NCBI GenBank assembly: GCA_015661465.1
Contig: DQVZ01000025.1
Coordinates: forward strand, 1 to 6,633
Reading direction: 5' to 3'
DNA length: 6,633 bases
Source: Aquifex aeolicus
Lineage (GTDB): Bacteria > Aquificota > Aquificia > Aquificales > Aquificaceae
The notes below the pieces were generated by a model. The model was not told the DNA's origin. It made no database searches and worked only from the letters and a program-made list of their open reading frames with translations. Below are positions 1 through 6,275 of this stretch, piece by piece. Made by a program: the position numbers and the translations under genes. Position 1 is the stretch's first letter, and every line of letters begins with the position of its first letter.

Positions 1-32
1 CTTGCCTGAATGGTAACTTTAGCCTTTGGCAT
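1..32 (-). CDS. Start of the next operon gene (partial), probably a Cmr RAMP subunit
   Basis: Only ten codons are visible, reading MPKAKVTIQA, before the gene runs off the left edge. The ATG at 32-30 is preceded by an AAGGGA ribosome binding site at 46-41 with an 8-base spacer, and it follows the cmr3 stop codon by 26 bases, so it looks like the next gene of the operon. The alternating hydrophobic pattern (V, I, A) fits the first beta strand of a RAMP fold. Cmr operons commonly continue with cmr4, so that is the natural guess. The visible sequence is too short to prove family membership; Cmr6 or another RAMP is equally possible. Confidence 0.5.
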   Translation of the reverse strand, partial: MPKAKVTIQA

Positions 33-40
33 TTTTCTTT

Positions 41-46
41 TCCCTT
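41..46 (-). promoter_or_regulatory. Ribosome binding site for the gene starting at 32
   Basis: AAGGGA on the minus strand lies 8 bases before the ATG at 32-30. It decides between two possible starts: the ATG at 52-50 has no Shine-Dalgarno-like sequence in front of it and opens a frame that reads unlike a Cas protein. Confidence 0.55.
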
Positions 47-58
47 GTCCATAGTAAT

Positions 59-1057
59 TCAGCTGTTGCTACCTCCCTCGCTTATAAGAAGTCCGCTGTT
101 CCATCCGGAATCTAAAAACCTCTCTACTTTATTAACCAAAGGCTCTGCAAAAATTTGACAGAGTTTGTTTAATCTCCCGCTTTCTAACGCTTCCAATAAG
201 AAAACGGTTCCGGGCTTTAACATATTCAAGGCGGGTTTTCCGAATCCGGATATAAATTCAGTTCCGGCTGAAAAAAGCCAGAGAACTTTAAAATCTATTT
301 TCTCCCCTTGAAAATCTCTTATTGTTATATTCTTCTCCAAACTATCAACCTCTAATGATGCGTTAAGATAAGTGTGAGAGGTTAAATAAAACCTGTAAAT
401 TTTCCCTCTTTCCACCTTTACACTTCCTTGAAAAATTTCCTTTAAGCTTTTTTCATAATTTTTTGAAACTTCCCTTATAGTCGCAGGATTCCTCTCCCCT
501 CCGAAGAAGCCTTCTTTTTTATAACATTCCCGTGCAAGGAATAAAAGCTTTACTCCTTCTTTCAGTCTTATTCTCTCTTGAGTGTAAAGAAATCCTTCTT
601 CTGCGGTTCCCTCCTCCCTGTCTATCTTTATACCTGTTCTGCGATCAACATCAATTAAATCGTTAAGCTTTTGAAAATCATTGTTGGAAAGATTCTTATA
701 TTCAATCCACTTATTAAAAGCCTCAGATTTTATCAAGTAACCGCTTACTGTTTCATAAGCCTCAAGAGTTCTCTTGATCAGGGGAATCCTCCCTTCAAGC
801 TTAAGTATTCTCCAGTCTCCTCCTGTTTTTCTTTTTCCTACTATATCCGCGGGAGCGGGAAGTAATAAGTTTTCATCTTTTGCCAGAAATACACCGTAGC
901 ATGCTCCCTTCCTTTCCTTTTCTTTTTTTACAAATTTGAAAAACCTCATTATATTCGGAAGAAAAACACTCCTCATATAATGTTCATCTCCTGCCGTTAT
1001 GTGTTTTAATCCTCCGAGCCATATAGGATTTTGAGGTATTACCTCAAACAGTTTCAT
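59..1057 (-). CDS. cmr3: Type III-B CRISPR complex subunit Cmr3
   Basis: This is the Cmr3 RAMP-family subunit (332 aa). In known Cmr complexes Cmr3 sits beside Cmr2 at the foot of the complex and contacts the 5' tag (repeat-derived handle) of the crRNA; it acts in the cytoplasm and is not known to be catalytic. Family signs are an N-terminal strand followed by a Gly/His-rich turn (residues 8-30, PIWLGG onward), the LPAPAD motif at 66-71, and the block RRTGIKIDREEGTAEEGFLY at 139-158, which matches the usual Cmr3 'R-x-GI-x-ID...TAEEG-x-LY' pattern. Glycine-rich turns at 183-187 (GFFGG) and 265-273 and a late KPGTVFLLE strand also fit. The ATG is chosen because GGGAGGAG at 1071-1064 lies 6-8 bases upstream and because it overlaps the cmr2 stop by 4 bases (ATGA), typical of translational coupling. 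The length is normal for the family and there are no breaks. Confidence 0.9.
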   Translation of the reverse strand: MKLFEVIPQNPIWLGGLKHITAGDEHYMRSVFLPNIMRFFKFVKKEKERKGACYGVFLAKDENLLLPAPADIVGKRKTGGDWRILKLEGRIPLIKRTLEAYETVSGYLIKSEAFNKWIEYKNLSNNDFQKLNDLIDVDRRTGIKIDREEGTAEEGFLYTQERIRLKEGVKLLFLARECYKKEGFFGGERNPATIREVSKNYEKSLKEIFQGSVKVERGKIYRFYLTSHTYLNASLEVDSLEKNITIRDFQGEKIDFKVLWLFSAGTEFISGFGKPALNMLKPGTVFLLEALESGRLNKLCQIFAEPLVNKVERFLDSGWNSGLLISEGGSNS

Positions 1058-2922
1058 AGCTCACTCCTCCCTTTGGCTACAAACCTTGCAACGTAAAGAA
1101 GATTGAGAAAGTTTTCTATCGGGTTTTCTTCCTTCAGGTAAGTTTTTGTTTTCTCTATGAAACATACTGCACTCGCGTAAAGATTTTCAGGCTTTATTTC
1201 CCCTTTAGCTTTCCTGTTCAAAGCCCTTTTTAATAGAGAATAAAAGACTTCTTTACGATTTTTGAGATAAACTGCCACCTTCGCCAAGTCGTAACCGAAA
1301 TTCTGACCAAGTTCTCTACTCTTGAAAGCTTCTTTAAATAGGAAAAACGTATCTATATCTTCCCACTTTGATATAAAGTAAGTAAGGGAAGCGTTTCTGG
1401 TCATCACTCCCACGGCTAAAGCTCCTTTTCCTTCAACGGATTTTGCTCTTTTTTCAAGAAATTTTGCCTTTTCAAGCACATCTTGAAGATTTATCTTGAC
1501 GTGAGCAATTACCGCACCACCGCTTATTGACGGAGTTTTCAAAGCTTTTTCTTTGAGTCTCTTGGTAAATATTTCTGCACATATTTTTGCAAACTCCACA
1601 ACATCCGCCGGATGGAAAAATCCCATAAAGTCATCTCCCCCCGCGTATATCGTCTGGTAAGTAAAGTCTTTTATGGAAGTTATATCTTTAGCGTATTCTG
1701 AGAGCTTTTCCGAAAATTTTTTATGGAATTCTTCGGAAAGAGGTTCATTTCTTATGTCGCTTTTTATACCTAGCCAGTTTCCTATACTATCTCCGTCCGA
1801 AAGTAGAATGGAATAGTATTGATTTTTATGCTCTAAACCCTCTTCTTTTAAGAGTTTATAAATATTTTCAATATCCTCTTTATGTTTCCCCAAATATTCC
1901 GCCTCTTTAAAAAGAGCTTTCCAACCCTCCCTTCTGAATATTTCAGAGTCAATGAGCAAAGCTTTTTTTTCGTAGCCCAACAATCCCTCTCTAAGAATGT
2001 AAGGTGTATCCTTCAGCTTTTCATAAAGCCCTTCCAATTTTGCTTTTAAATGAGGTTTTATTTCAATTTTTTCTTCAAGCTTCTCTTTGAACTTTATACC
2101 TGCTATCTCTTCCGTTGAGGGAAAATTCCAGAACTTTTTCAATTTCTCTGATACTTTTCCAAAGTAATATTTAATTGCGAATCTTTTTACCAGACACACA
2201 CCGCAGAGCTTTTCATTTTTCCTTATATGGTCTTCATCTTCTTTCTTAAACACATTGCCTTTATTTTTCCAGTCAAAAGCCAAGTGCAACCTCTCCCCGC
2301 ACATAGTGCAACCGTTGGGGTGTACTTTCTTCTTTTCTCCATTTTCCTTTTCTTGAATGTACTCCAAATCGTCCACCAAATTTCTATAGGGACGCCACGA
2401 CTTTTTAGCTCCCAAAATTCGTTCAGTAAGGTCATAAGTGTAGGCATAATTGTCTTTAGCTTTTAAGTCTTTTAACTCTTTTTCGGGTATTTCAAGGATT
2501 TTTTTCCATTCTTCTTCGGAAACTAATTCGGTGCATTCACAGAATGCGGTAAAGTAGTTTTTTACGTGCTTGAGGTATTGCTTATATACTTTTTCCTTTT
2601 GTTCGTTCAGTTCTAAATTAAGACCTCTCCACACACTTTCGTATATCCCTTCCCATATTTTTCCAAATTCCTTTTTTAACTTTTCGCATATATTTTCCTC
2701 TACAAGTGCTATGAATTTGTTCGGGTAATTTGCAAGGGTCAAATTTTCACATTTTAATTGCGGATAAATGACCTTTTCCTTTATCTTAGTCCTCCTTATC
2801 AGTTCTTCCGTAAGGTACGAGACTATGTAACTTGCGGTAAATAGGTCTCTCGGCTTTCTTGCGGTTAAAATAAAGCCTTGAACCGGAGAAAATGTGAAGA
2901 TAAGGAGTTTTTCATTTTGCAT
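1054..2922 (-). CDS. cmr2: Cmr2 (Cas10), large subunit with GGDD cyclase palm, no HD domain
   Basis: This is the large signature subunit (622 aa) of the Cmr complex. Cas10 proteins make cyclic oligoadenylates from ATP when the complex binds target RNA. The N-terminus opens at once with the Cmr2 motif SPVQGFI (residues 12-18) and ARKPRDLFTASYIVSYL (21-37), the first palm-like domain. A zinc-binding pair follows: C205/C208 (CTMC) and C240/C243 (CGVC). The second palm has SDGDSIG at 375-381 and the catalytic GGDD at 428-431, both intact. The C-terminal part (about 540-622) looks helical, as in domain D4. Cmr2 homologues with an HD nuclease carry it before the SPVQ motif; here only about 11 residues precede it, so the domain is absent and DNA cleavage by this subunit is not expected. 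The ATG has GGGAGGTG at 2934-2927 and overlaps the cmr1 end by 11 bases. Confidence 0.95.
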   Translation of the reverse strand: MQNEKLLIFTFSPVQGFILTARKPRDLFTASYIVSYLTEELIRRTKIKEKVIYPQLKCENLTLANYPNKFIALVEENICEKLKKEFGKIWEGIYESVWRGLNLELNEQKEKVYKQYLKHVKNYFTAFCECTELVSEEEWKKILEIPEKELKDLKAKDNYAYTYDLTERILGAKKSWRPYRNLVDDLEYIQEKENGEKKKVHPNGCTMCGERLHLAFDWKNKGNVFKKEDEDHIRKNEKLCGVCLVKRFAIKYYFGKVSEKLKKFWNFPSTEEIAGIKFKEKLEEKIEIKPHLKAKLEGLYEKLKDTPYILREGLLGYEKKALLIDSEIFRREGWKALFKEAEYLGKHKEDIENIYKLLKEEGLEHKNQYYSILLSDGDSIGNWLGIKSDIRNEPLSEEFHKKFSEKLSEYAKDITSIKDFTYQTIYAGGDDFMGFFHPADVVEFAKICAEIFTKRLKEKALKTPSISGGAVIAHVKINLQDVLEKAKFLEKRAKSVEGKGALAVGVMTRNASLTYFISKWEDIDTFFLFKEAFKSRELGQNFGYDLAKVAVYLKNRKEVFYSLLKRALNRKAKGEIKPENLYASAVCFIEKTKTYLKEENPIENFLNLLYVARFVAKGRSEL

Positions 2923-4072
2923 CCTTCACCTCCCTGAAATCGAATAATTTCTCTGTAAAACCTGCTCTATTTAAGAAGTTTTCAACAATGGAGTAAATGG
3001 AGTAATCAAAATTAACATTATTTATAGTTTTTGTAAGTGGTGAATTGGATTTTTTGCATTTTTCCCAGAATTCTCCTTTTGCTGTAAGTATGATTTCCGC
3101 ATCTTTAGGAAGAAACTCTGAAGTAAACAAAACAGCATAAGCCATTTCTCTTTTTATTGATATCCAGAAAGGTGCGGGTCTGCGATTGTCTTTTTTCCCT
3201 TCATTCTTAACCTGTTGAATCCAATTCAGCTGAGCCTGGGCTTTTATAGTTTTTTCCCTACCTTTAATTTTCTTTTTACAACTTAAACTTCTACTTGTAT
3301 ACATAATTGGAAGTCCAAACATATGGTTTTTTATTTCTATCCTTCTTATACCTTGATTCTTTAAAAAATCTTTTATGAAAGTAAAATACTCGACAGTTTT
3401 ATAATTTTCTCTTCCGTTTCTTCTAAATGTATAGTAAATTCTTCCGAGATTTTCAAGCTCGTTGCTTGCAATTCTTTTCTTTTTTAAGAAAATTGCATTA
3501 CTTATATTCGGAAATTCCTTGTTTCTTGTGAATTCAAACCTTTTATCCTTATCAAAAGTATTTCTCAACAGATTTTTTATAAACTTTATATCTATCTCTT
3601 CTATTTTTCGGTCAAAATCCATACTTCCGAAACCTTTTCTTGCTCTATACCCCAAATTTCCGAATGTAAGAGTAAATCTAATCAAGTAATCTGTAAATTC
3701 TTTATACTTTTTGGGAGTAAAAACTATTAATTTGAATTTTGAACCTTTTTTTATTAAAATTCCGTTCTTTATGCCAAACAAATATCTTTCATATCTCTCA
3801 TTCAAAACGTATTCCTTACGTTCAGTAGATATTCCTTGATTTAAAACCCTTACCCATACCCTCCCCGCTTTTTCCTGATTTCCGAAAAGCTCGCTTTCAA
3901 GTTTAAAAAGTTCTTCCGTACTCTCAACAAAAGCCCCTACGATAACCCTGAACCAGTACCTTAGCATTCCCACCATGCTTGCCGGCCGAAGTTCTGAAAC
4001 TTCATCGGAATTAGCTCCTCCTATAAATGCAGGAGTTATAAACTCAAGTTCATACTCAAGTTTTTCTAACAT
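2912..4072 (-). CDS. cmr1: Type III-B CRISPR complex subunit Cmr1
   Basis: This is the Cmr1 RAMP subunit (386 aa), which in known Cmr complexes caps the end of the Cmr4/Cmr5 filament and interacts with the 3' region of the crRNA or target. The N-terminus has the classic RAMP opening ITPAFIGGA (residues 12-20) followed by the Cmr1 hallmark LRPASMVGMLRYWFR (28-42), equivalent to the family pattern 'R-P-x-S-x-x-G-x-LR-x-W-x-R'. A glycine-rich loop follows at 138-149 (GNLGYRARKGFG), which closes the first RAMP fold. The C-terminal half is rich in Lys and Arg and less conserved. The ATG at 4072 has a GGAGGT site 8 bases upstream. It begins 24 bases after the cas6 stop, and its end overlaps cmr2 by 11 bases. 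No truncation is seen. Confidence 0.93.
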   Translation of the reverse strand: MLEKLEYELEFITPAFIGGANSDEVSELRPASMVGMLRYWFRVIVGAFVESTEELFKLESELFGNQEKAGRVWVRVLNQGISTERKEYVLNERYERYLFGIKNGILIKKGSKFKLIVFTPKKYKEFTDYLIRFTLTFGNLGYRARKGFGSMDFDRKIEEIDIKFIKNLLRNTFDKDKRFEFTRNKEFPNISNAIFLKKKRIASNELENLGRIYYTFRRNGRENYKTVEYFTFIKDFLKNQGIRRIEIKNHMFGLPIMYTSRSLSCKKKIKGREKTIKAQAQLNWIQQVKNEGKKDNRRPAPFWISIKREMAYAVLFTSEFLPKDAEIILTAKGEFWEKCKKSNSPLTKTINNVNFDYSIYSIVENFLNRAGFTEKLFDFREVKDAK

Positions 4073-4080
4073 TGTATTCC

Positions 4081-4086
4081 ACCTCC
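4081..4086 (-). promoter_or_regulatory. Ribosome binding site for cmr1
   Basis: A consensus GGAGGT lies 8 bases before the cmr1 ATG, inside the 24-bp gap between cas6 and cmr1. This is the only gap between complete genes of the operon; it is too short to hold an obvious promoter, so cmr1 is probably read through from cas6. Confidence 0.75.
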
Positions 4087-4096
4087 CGCAAACTGT

Positions 4097-4843
4097 TTAA
4101 AATTCTGCTTGCAAACATTTGTTATCATTTGACCACCCCCTCAAGGTGTCCAAGTATCCGAATCCTTGCCCGGTTCTTAATCCCAATCCGAAGTCATATA
4201 TGAACTTTAAAAGTTCTTCTGAATCGGTTTCTATCTTGAACTTTCCTAAAAAGCACTTTAAATACCCCCCGTAATGCTTTACATAAGTTTTTTTAACTTT
4301 TATTTCCTTGAATTTGAAAGTAGTTACACTTAAATCTTTACCATAAATGCTTCTGTGTCTCCGTAAAATGTTTTCAAGTAAAGAAATTTCGAAATCATCT
4401 TCATTAGGAACTACATACCTTTCTTCCATATCTTTTCCATTTTTGTATCCTATTCTTTCCACAATTACAGGGGAAAGCGTTTTAAAAATTCCGGTAATTT
4501 CCTTTTCATCTTCTTTTTTAATCCACTCAATTTTAAAATTTTCACTTCCAATCTTGTGTAAGTAGTTTTCCTTTTTTAACCTCAAAGCTCCGTTGTAAAA
4601 TTTAACAGCCACGATGAAATCTCCTGTAGAAAATCTAAAATTTATTGTTTCAACGTTTTTTACCTTGTCTTTCTCAATTCTTGTGTTTTTTCCAAAAAAC
4701 ACGGAAAAAACATAAGGTTTCGTTCCATTAAAGGAATTAAAACTATCTTCGAAAACATTTTTTAAAAAAGATATAAATCTCCTTCTGTAATCAATGCTTA
4801 TATCTGAAGGCTTATCACTCTTAAGCCTTACTATAAATCTCAC
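4097..4843 (-). CDS. cas6: CRISPR repeat endoribonuclease Cas6 (atypical active site)
   Basis: Cas6 (248 aa) binds the repeat in precursor crRNA and cuts it to give crRNAs with an 8-nt 5' tag. The start MRFIVRL matches the usual first strand of Cas6 from Pyrococcus furiosus. The block GTKPYVFSVFF (40-50) corresponds to the family's 'G-x-K-x-x-x-x-S' segment, with Lys42 aligning to the active-site Lys52 of the P. furiosus enzyme. A 'TLSPVIV' strand follows at 122-128, and the C-terminal glycine-rich loop GLGLRTGQGFG (219-229) is the RNA-binding hallmark. By hand alignment the catalytic His46 of P. furiosus falls on Asn36, and there is no histidine before His96. The GTG start at 4843 is supported by GGGAGGA at 4858-4852 and the family N-terminus. 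The gene overlaps the Lon-SAVED gene by 23 bases and lies 24 bases before cmr1. It may cut by a lysine-dependent route or be a binding-only form. Confidence 0.88.
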   Translation of the reverse strand: MRFIVRLKSDKPSDISIDYRRRFISFLKNVFEDSFNSFNGTKPYVFSVFFGKNTRIEKDKVKNVETINFRFSTGDFIVAVKFYNGALRLKKENYLHKIGSENFKIEWIKKEDEKEITGIFKTLSPVIVERIGYKNGKDMEERYVVPNEDDFEISLLENILRRHRSIYGKDLSVTTFKFKEIKVKKTYVKHYGGYLKCFLGKFKIETDSEELLKFIYDFGLGLRTGQGFGYLDTLRGWSNDNKCLQAEF

Positions 4844-6275
4844 TACTTTCTTCCTCCCTTATCTCTCTGATGCTTTCTATGCTTAAAACGTTTACATATT
4901 TCGGTTTTTCATAGTTGTATATGTATCCGGGACTGTAATATCCAAACGCTACACCAAGCATAAATGCGATAGAAACGGGACAAGAGAGGAAGAAATGAAA
5001 TTCTTTAAAACTTCTTTCCCTTCTTATATCCTGAATTAAGCTTGCCGTTTCTCTTGCTACTTCAATCATTTCTTCAACAGGAATATTGCCTGCTTTTTTG
5101 TGTCTCACTATCAGGTAAGACATCCCTGTTTCCTGCGTAAATGCCTTTGCATCTGCTTCCGCTTCGTGGGAAGCCATTGCAAGAATGATAGCGAGCTTGT
5201 CTGAATTTTCTTCATAGATGTAATCTATACATGAATAATTTCTTATTCTTTCCTTTAGGTATCTGACATTTTCAACCTTTAATGTGTGATATCTTCCGTT
5301 TTGATAGTGGTAAAAGTAGAAGGGTTTCTGACTTCCGAAAAGCATGCCGCATGCAAGTGAAAAAGCAGCACTTCCGTTTATCGCAAAGTGCATTAACTCC
5401 CTTCCTTCAAGAACCTCCTCAATCCTCTTAATTCTTTTAAAAAATTCCTTTGCATACCTCTCCCATTCCTCTTTTTCTGGTTTTATCCTACCCGTTATCA
5501 AAAGTAAATCTTCTTCTTTGATATCGTTAAAGATTTTTAACATTTTCAAAACGTCTTCAACGTTTTCTATTTGTACACTGCTTAGAAAGCTTTTAAACTC
5601 CCCTTTATAGTTGTCTAAGGTTTTTGTTATATAAAAAGGAAGGTCATACTTTTGAGCATCAAGCCAGTTTTTTACCTCTTTTAAGTTGCTTAAATGGATC
5701 GGGGTAACAAGTCTGAGGTTATGCTTCTGGGCAAGTTTTATTTTCTTTTGAATTTCGTCAACATCGTATATATTTCCCTCCTTATTTATTTTTCCTGTGA
5801 AAACTAAGTTTTCGGGTATTCTTTCAATATATAGCCCTACAGCGACGGGAAGCATAAAGCTTTCACCCAAGAACTTTTCTTCAAAAATTGCCCCGAAACC
5901 TTCCCTTAAAAATTCTCTTATAGTTTCTAGGGAACTTCTCAAATGTTCCATATTGGTTATTACACTGCTTAATCCTTTTATTAAAATTGCCCTTACTAGT
6001 TTTCCTTCATTTTCATCAACAGCTGGTATATTTACTATCCTGTAAGAATTTGTGAGAAAACTTTTAGCATCGTTATAATCTACATTGAACACTTTTTGAA
6101 GAATTTCAATACTCAAATATTTTTCTTTTTCCTTTACATAGTGCATGAATTCAAACTGTTTCGCGGGAGAGAGTCTGTGAAACTGCAAAAGTATATCGTC
6201 TAAGTTCTCATCAAGCTTCCCGTTCCAAAGGAATTCTTTAAAGTGTTTATCGTTAATTTTGTAGAAGTTCCACAT
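4821..6275 (-). CDS. calpL: CalpL-like Lon-SAVED protease, probable cyclic-oligoadenylate effector
   Basis: This 484-aa fusion matches the layout of CalpL, the CRISPR protease that a cyclic nucleotide activates. Residues 1-85 are mostly helical, with a possible helix-turn-helix at about 55-75. A Lon-type proteolytic domain spans about 92-195: GES at 137-139 aligns with Lon GPS (catalytic Ser139), TGKINKEG at 160-167 aligns with the TGEI-x-x-x-G strand, and QKK at 176-178 aligns with KEK of Lon, giving catalytic Lys178; RLVTP (188-192) ends the fold. No Lon AAA+ ATPase domain is present. The C-terminus, about 257-470, is a SAVED sensor built from two similar halves (296-332 and 427-463). In CalpL, cA4 bound to SAVED drives oligomerisation and cleavage of CalpT. 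No hydrophobic membrane segment is visible, unlike the described CalpL, which has N-terminal membrane helices. The ATG is preceded by GGAGAGGGAG (6289-6280) and overlaps the upstream gene by 23 bases. The ligand is inferred, not shown. Confidence 0.87.
   Translation of the reverse strand: MWNFYKINDKHFKEFLWNGKLDENLDDILLQFHRLSPAKQFEFMHYVKEKEKYLSIEILQKVFNVDYNDAKSFLTNSYRIVNIPAVDENEGKLVRAILIKGLSSVITNMEHLRSSLETIREFLREGFGAIFEEKFLGESFMLPVAVGLYIERIPENLVFTGKINKEGNIYDVDEIQKKIKLAQKHNLRLVTPIHLSNLKEVKNWLDAQKYDLPFYITKTLDNYKGEFKSFLSSVQIENVEDVLKMLKIFNDIKEEDLLLITGRIKPEKEEWERYAKEFFKRIKRIEEVLEGRELMHFAINGSAAFSLACGMLFGSQKPFYFYHYQNGRYHTLKVENVRYLKERIRNYSCIDYIYEENSDKLAIILAMASHEAEADAKAFTQETGMSYLIVRHKKAGNIPVEEMIEVARETASLIQDIRRERSFKEFHFFLSCPVSIAFMLGVAFGYYSPGYIYNYEKPKYVNVLSIESIREIREEESSEIYSKA
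4852..4858 (-). promoter_or_regulatory. Ribosome binding site that supports the GTG start of cas6
   Basis: GGGAGGA lies 8 bases upstream of the GTG at 4843-4841, inside the last codons of the Lon-SAVED gene. It makes the GTG, which also gives the conserved MRF-type N-terminus, the most likely cas6 start. Confidence 0.75.

Noticed and set aside
50..52. ATG just after cmr3 as the start of the next gene
   Set aside because: It has no ribosome binding site, whereas the ATG at 32-30 has AAGGGA at good spacing.
671..865. Plus-strand open frame inside cmr3
   Set aside because: It lies wholly opposite a well-supported gene, has no ribosome binding site or family signature, and reads as a low-complexity complement of Lys/Glu-rich coding.
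2223..2466. Short open frames on both strands inside cmr2
   Set aside because: Both are shadows of the cmr2 frame around its zinc-binding region, which is conserved in the correct frame.
3462..3689. Plus-strand open frame inside cmr1 with a hydrophobic, membrane-like product
   Set aside because: The apparent hydrophobicity is the complement of Lys/Asn codons (AAA, AAT read as TTT, ATT); there is no start signal.
4347..4565. Plus-strand open frame inside cas6
   Set aside because: It is antisense to conserved cas6 coding and has no independent support.
5344..6045. Two plus-strand open frames inside the Lon-SAVED gene
   Set aside because: Both lie opposite the conserved Lon and SAVED motifs; their Ser/Leu-rich products are typical of antisense reading.
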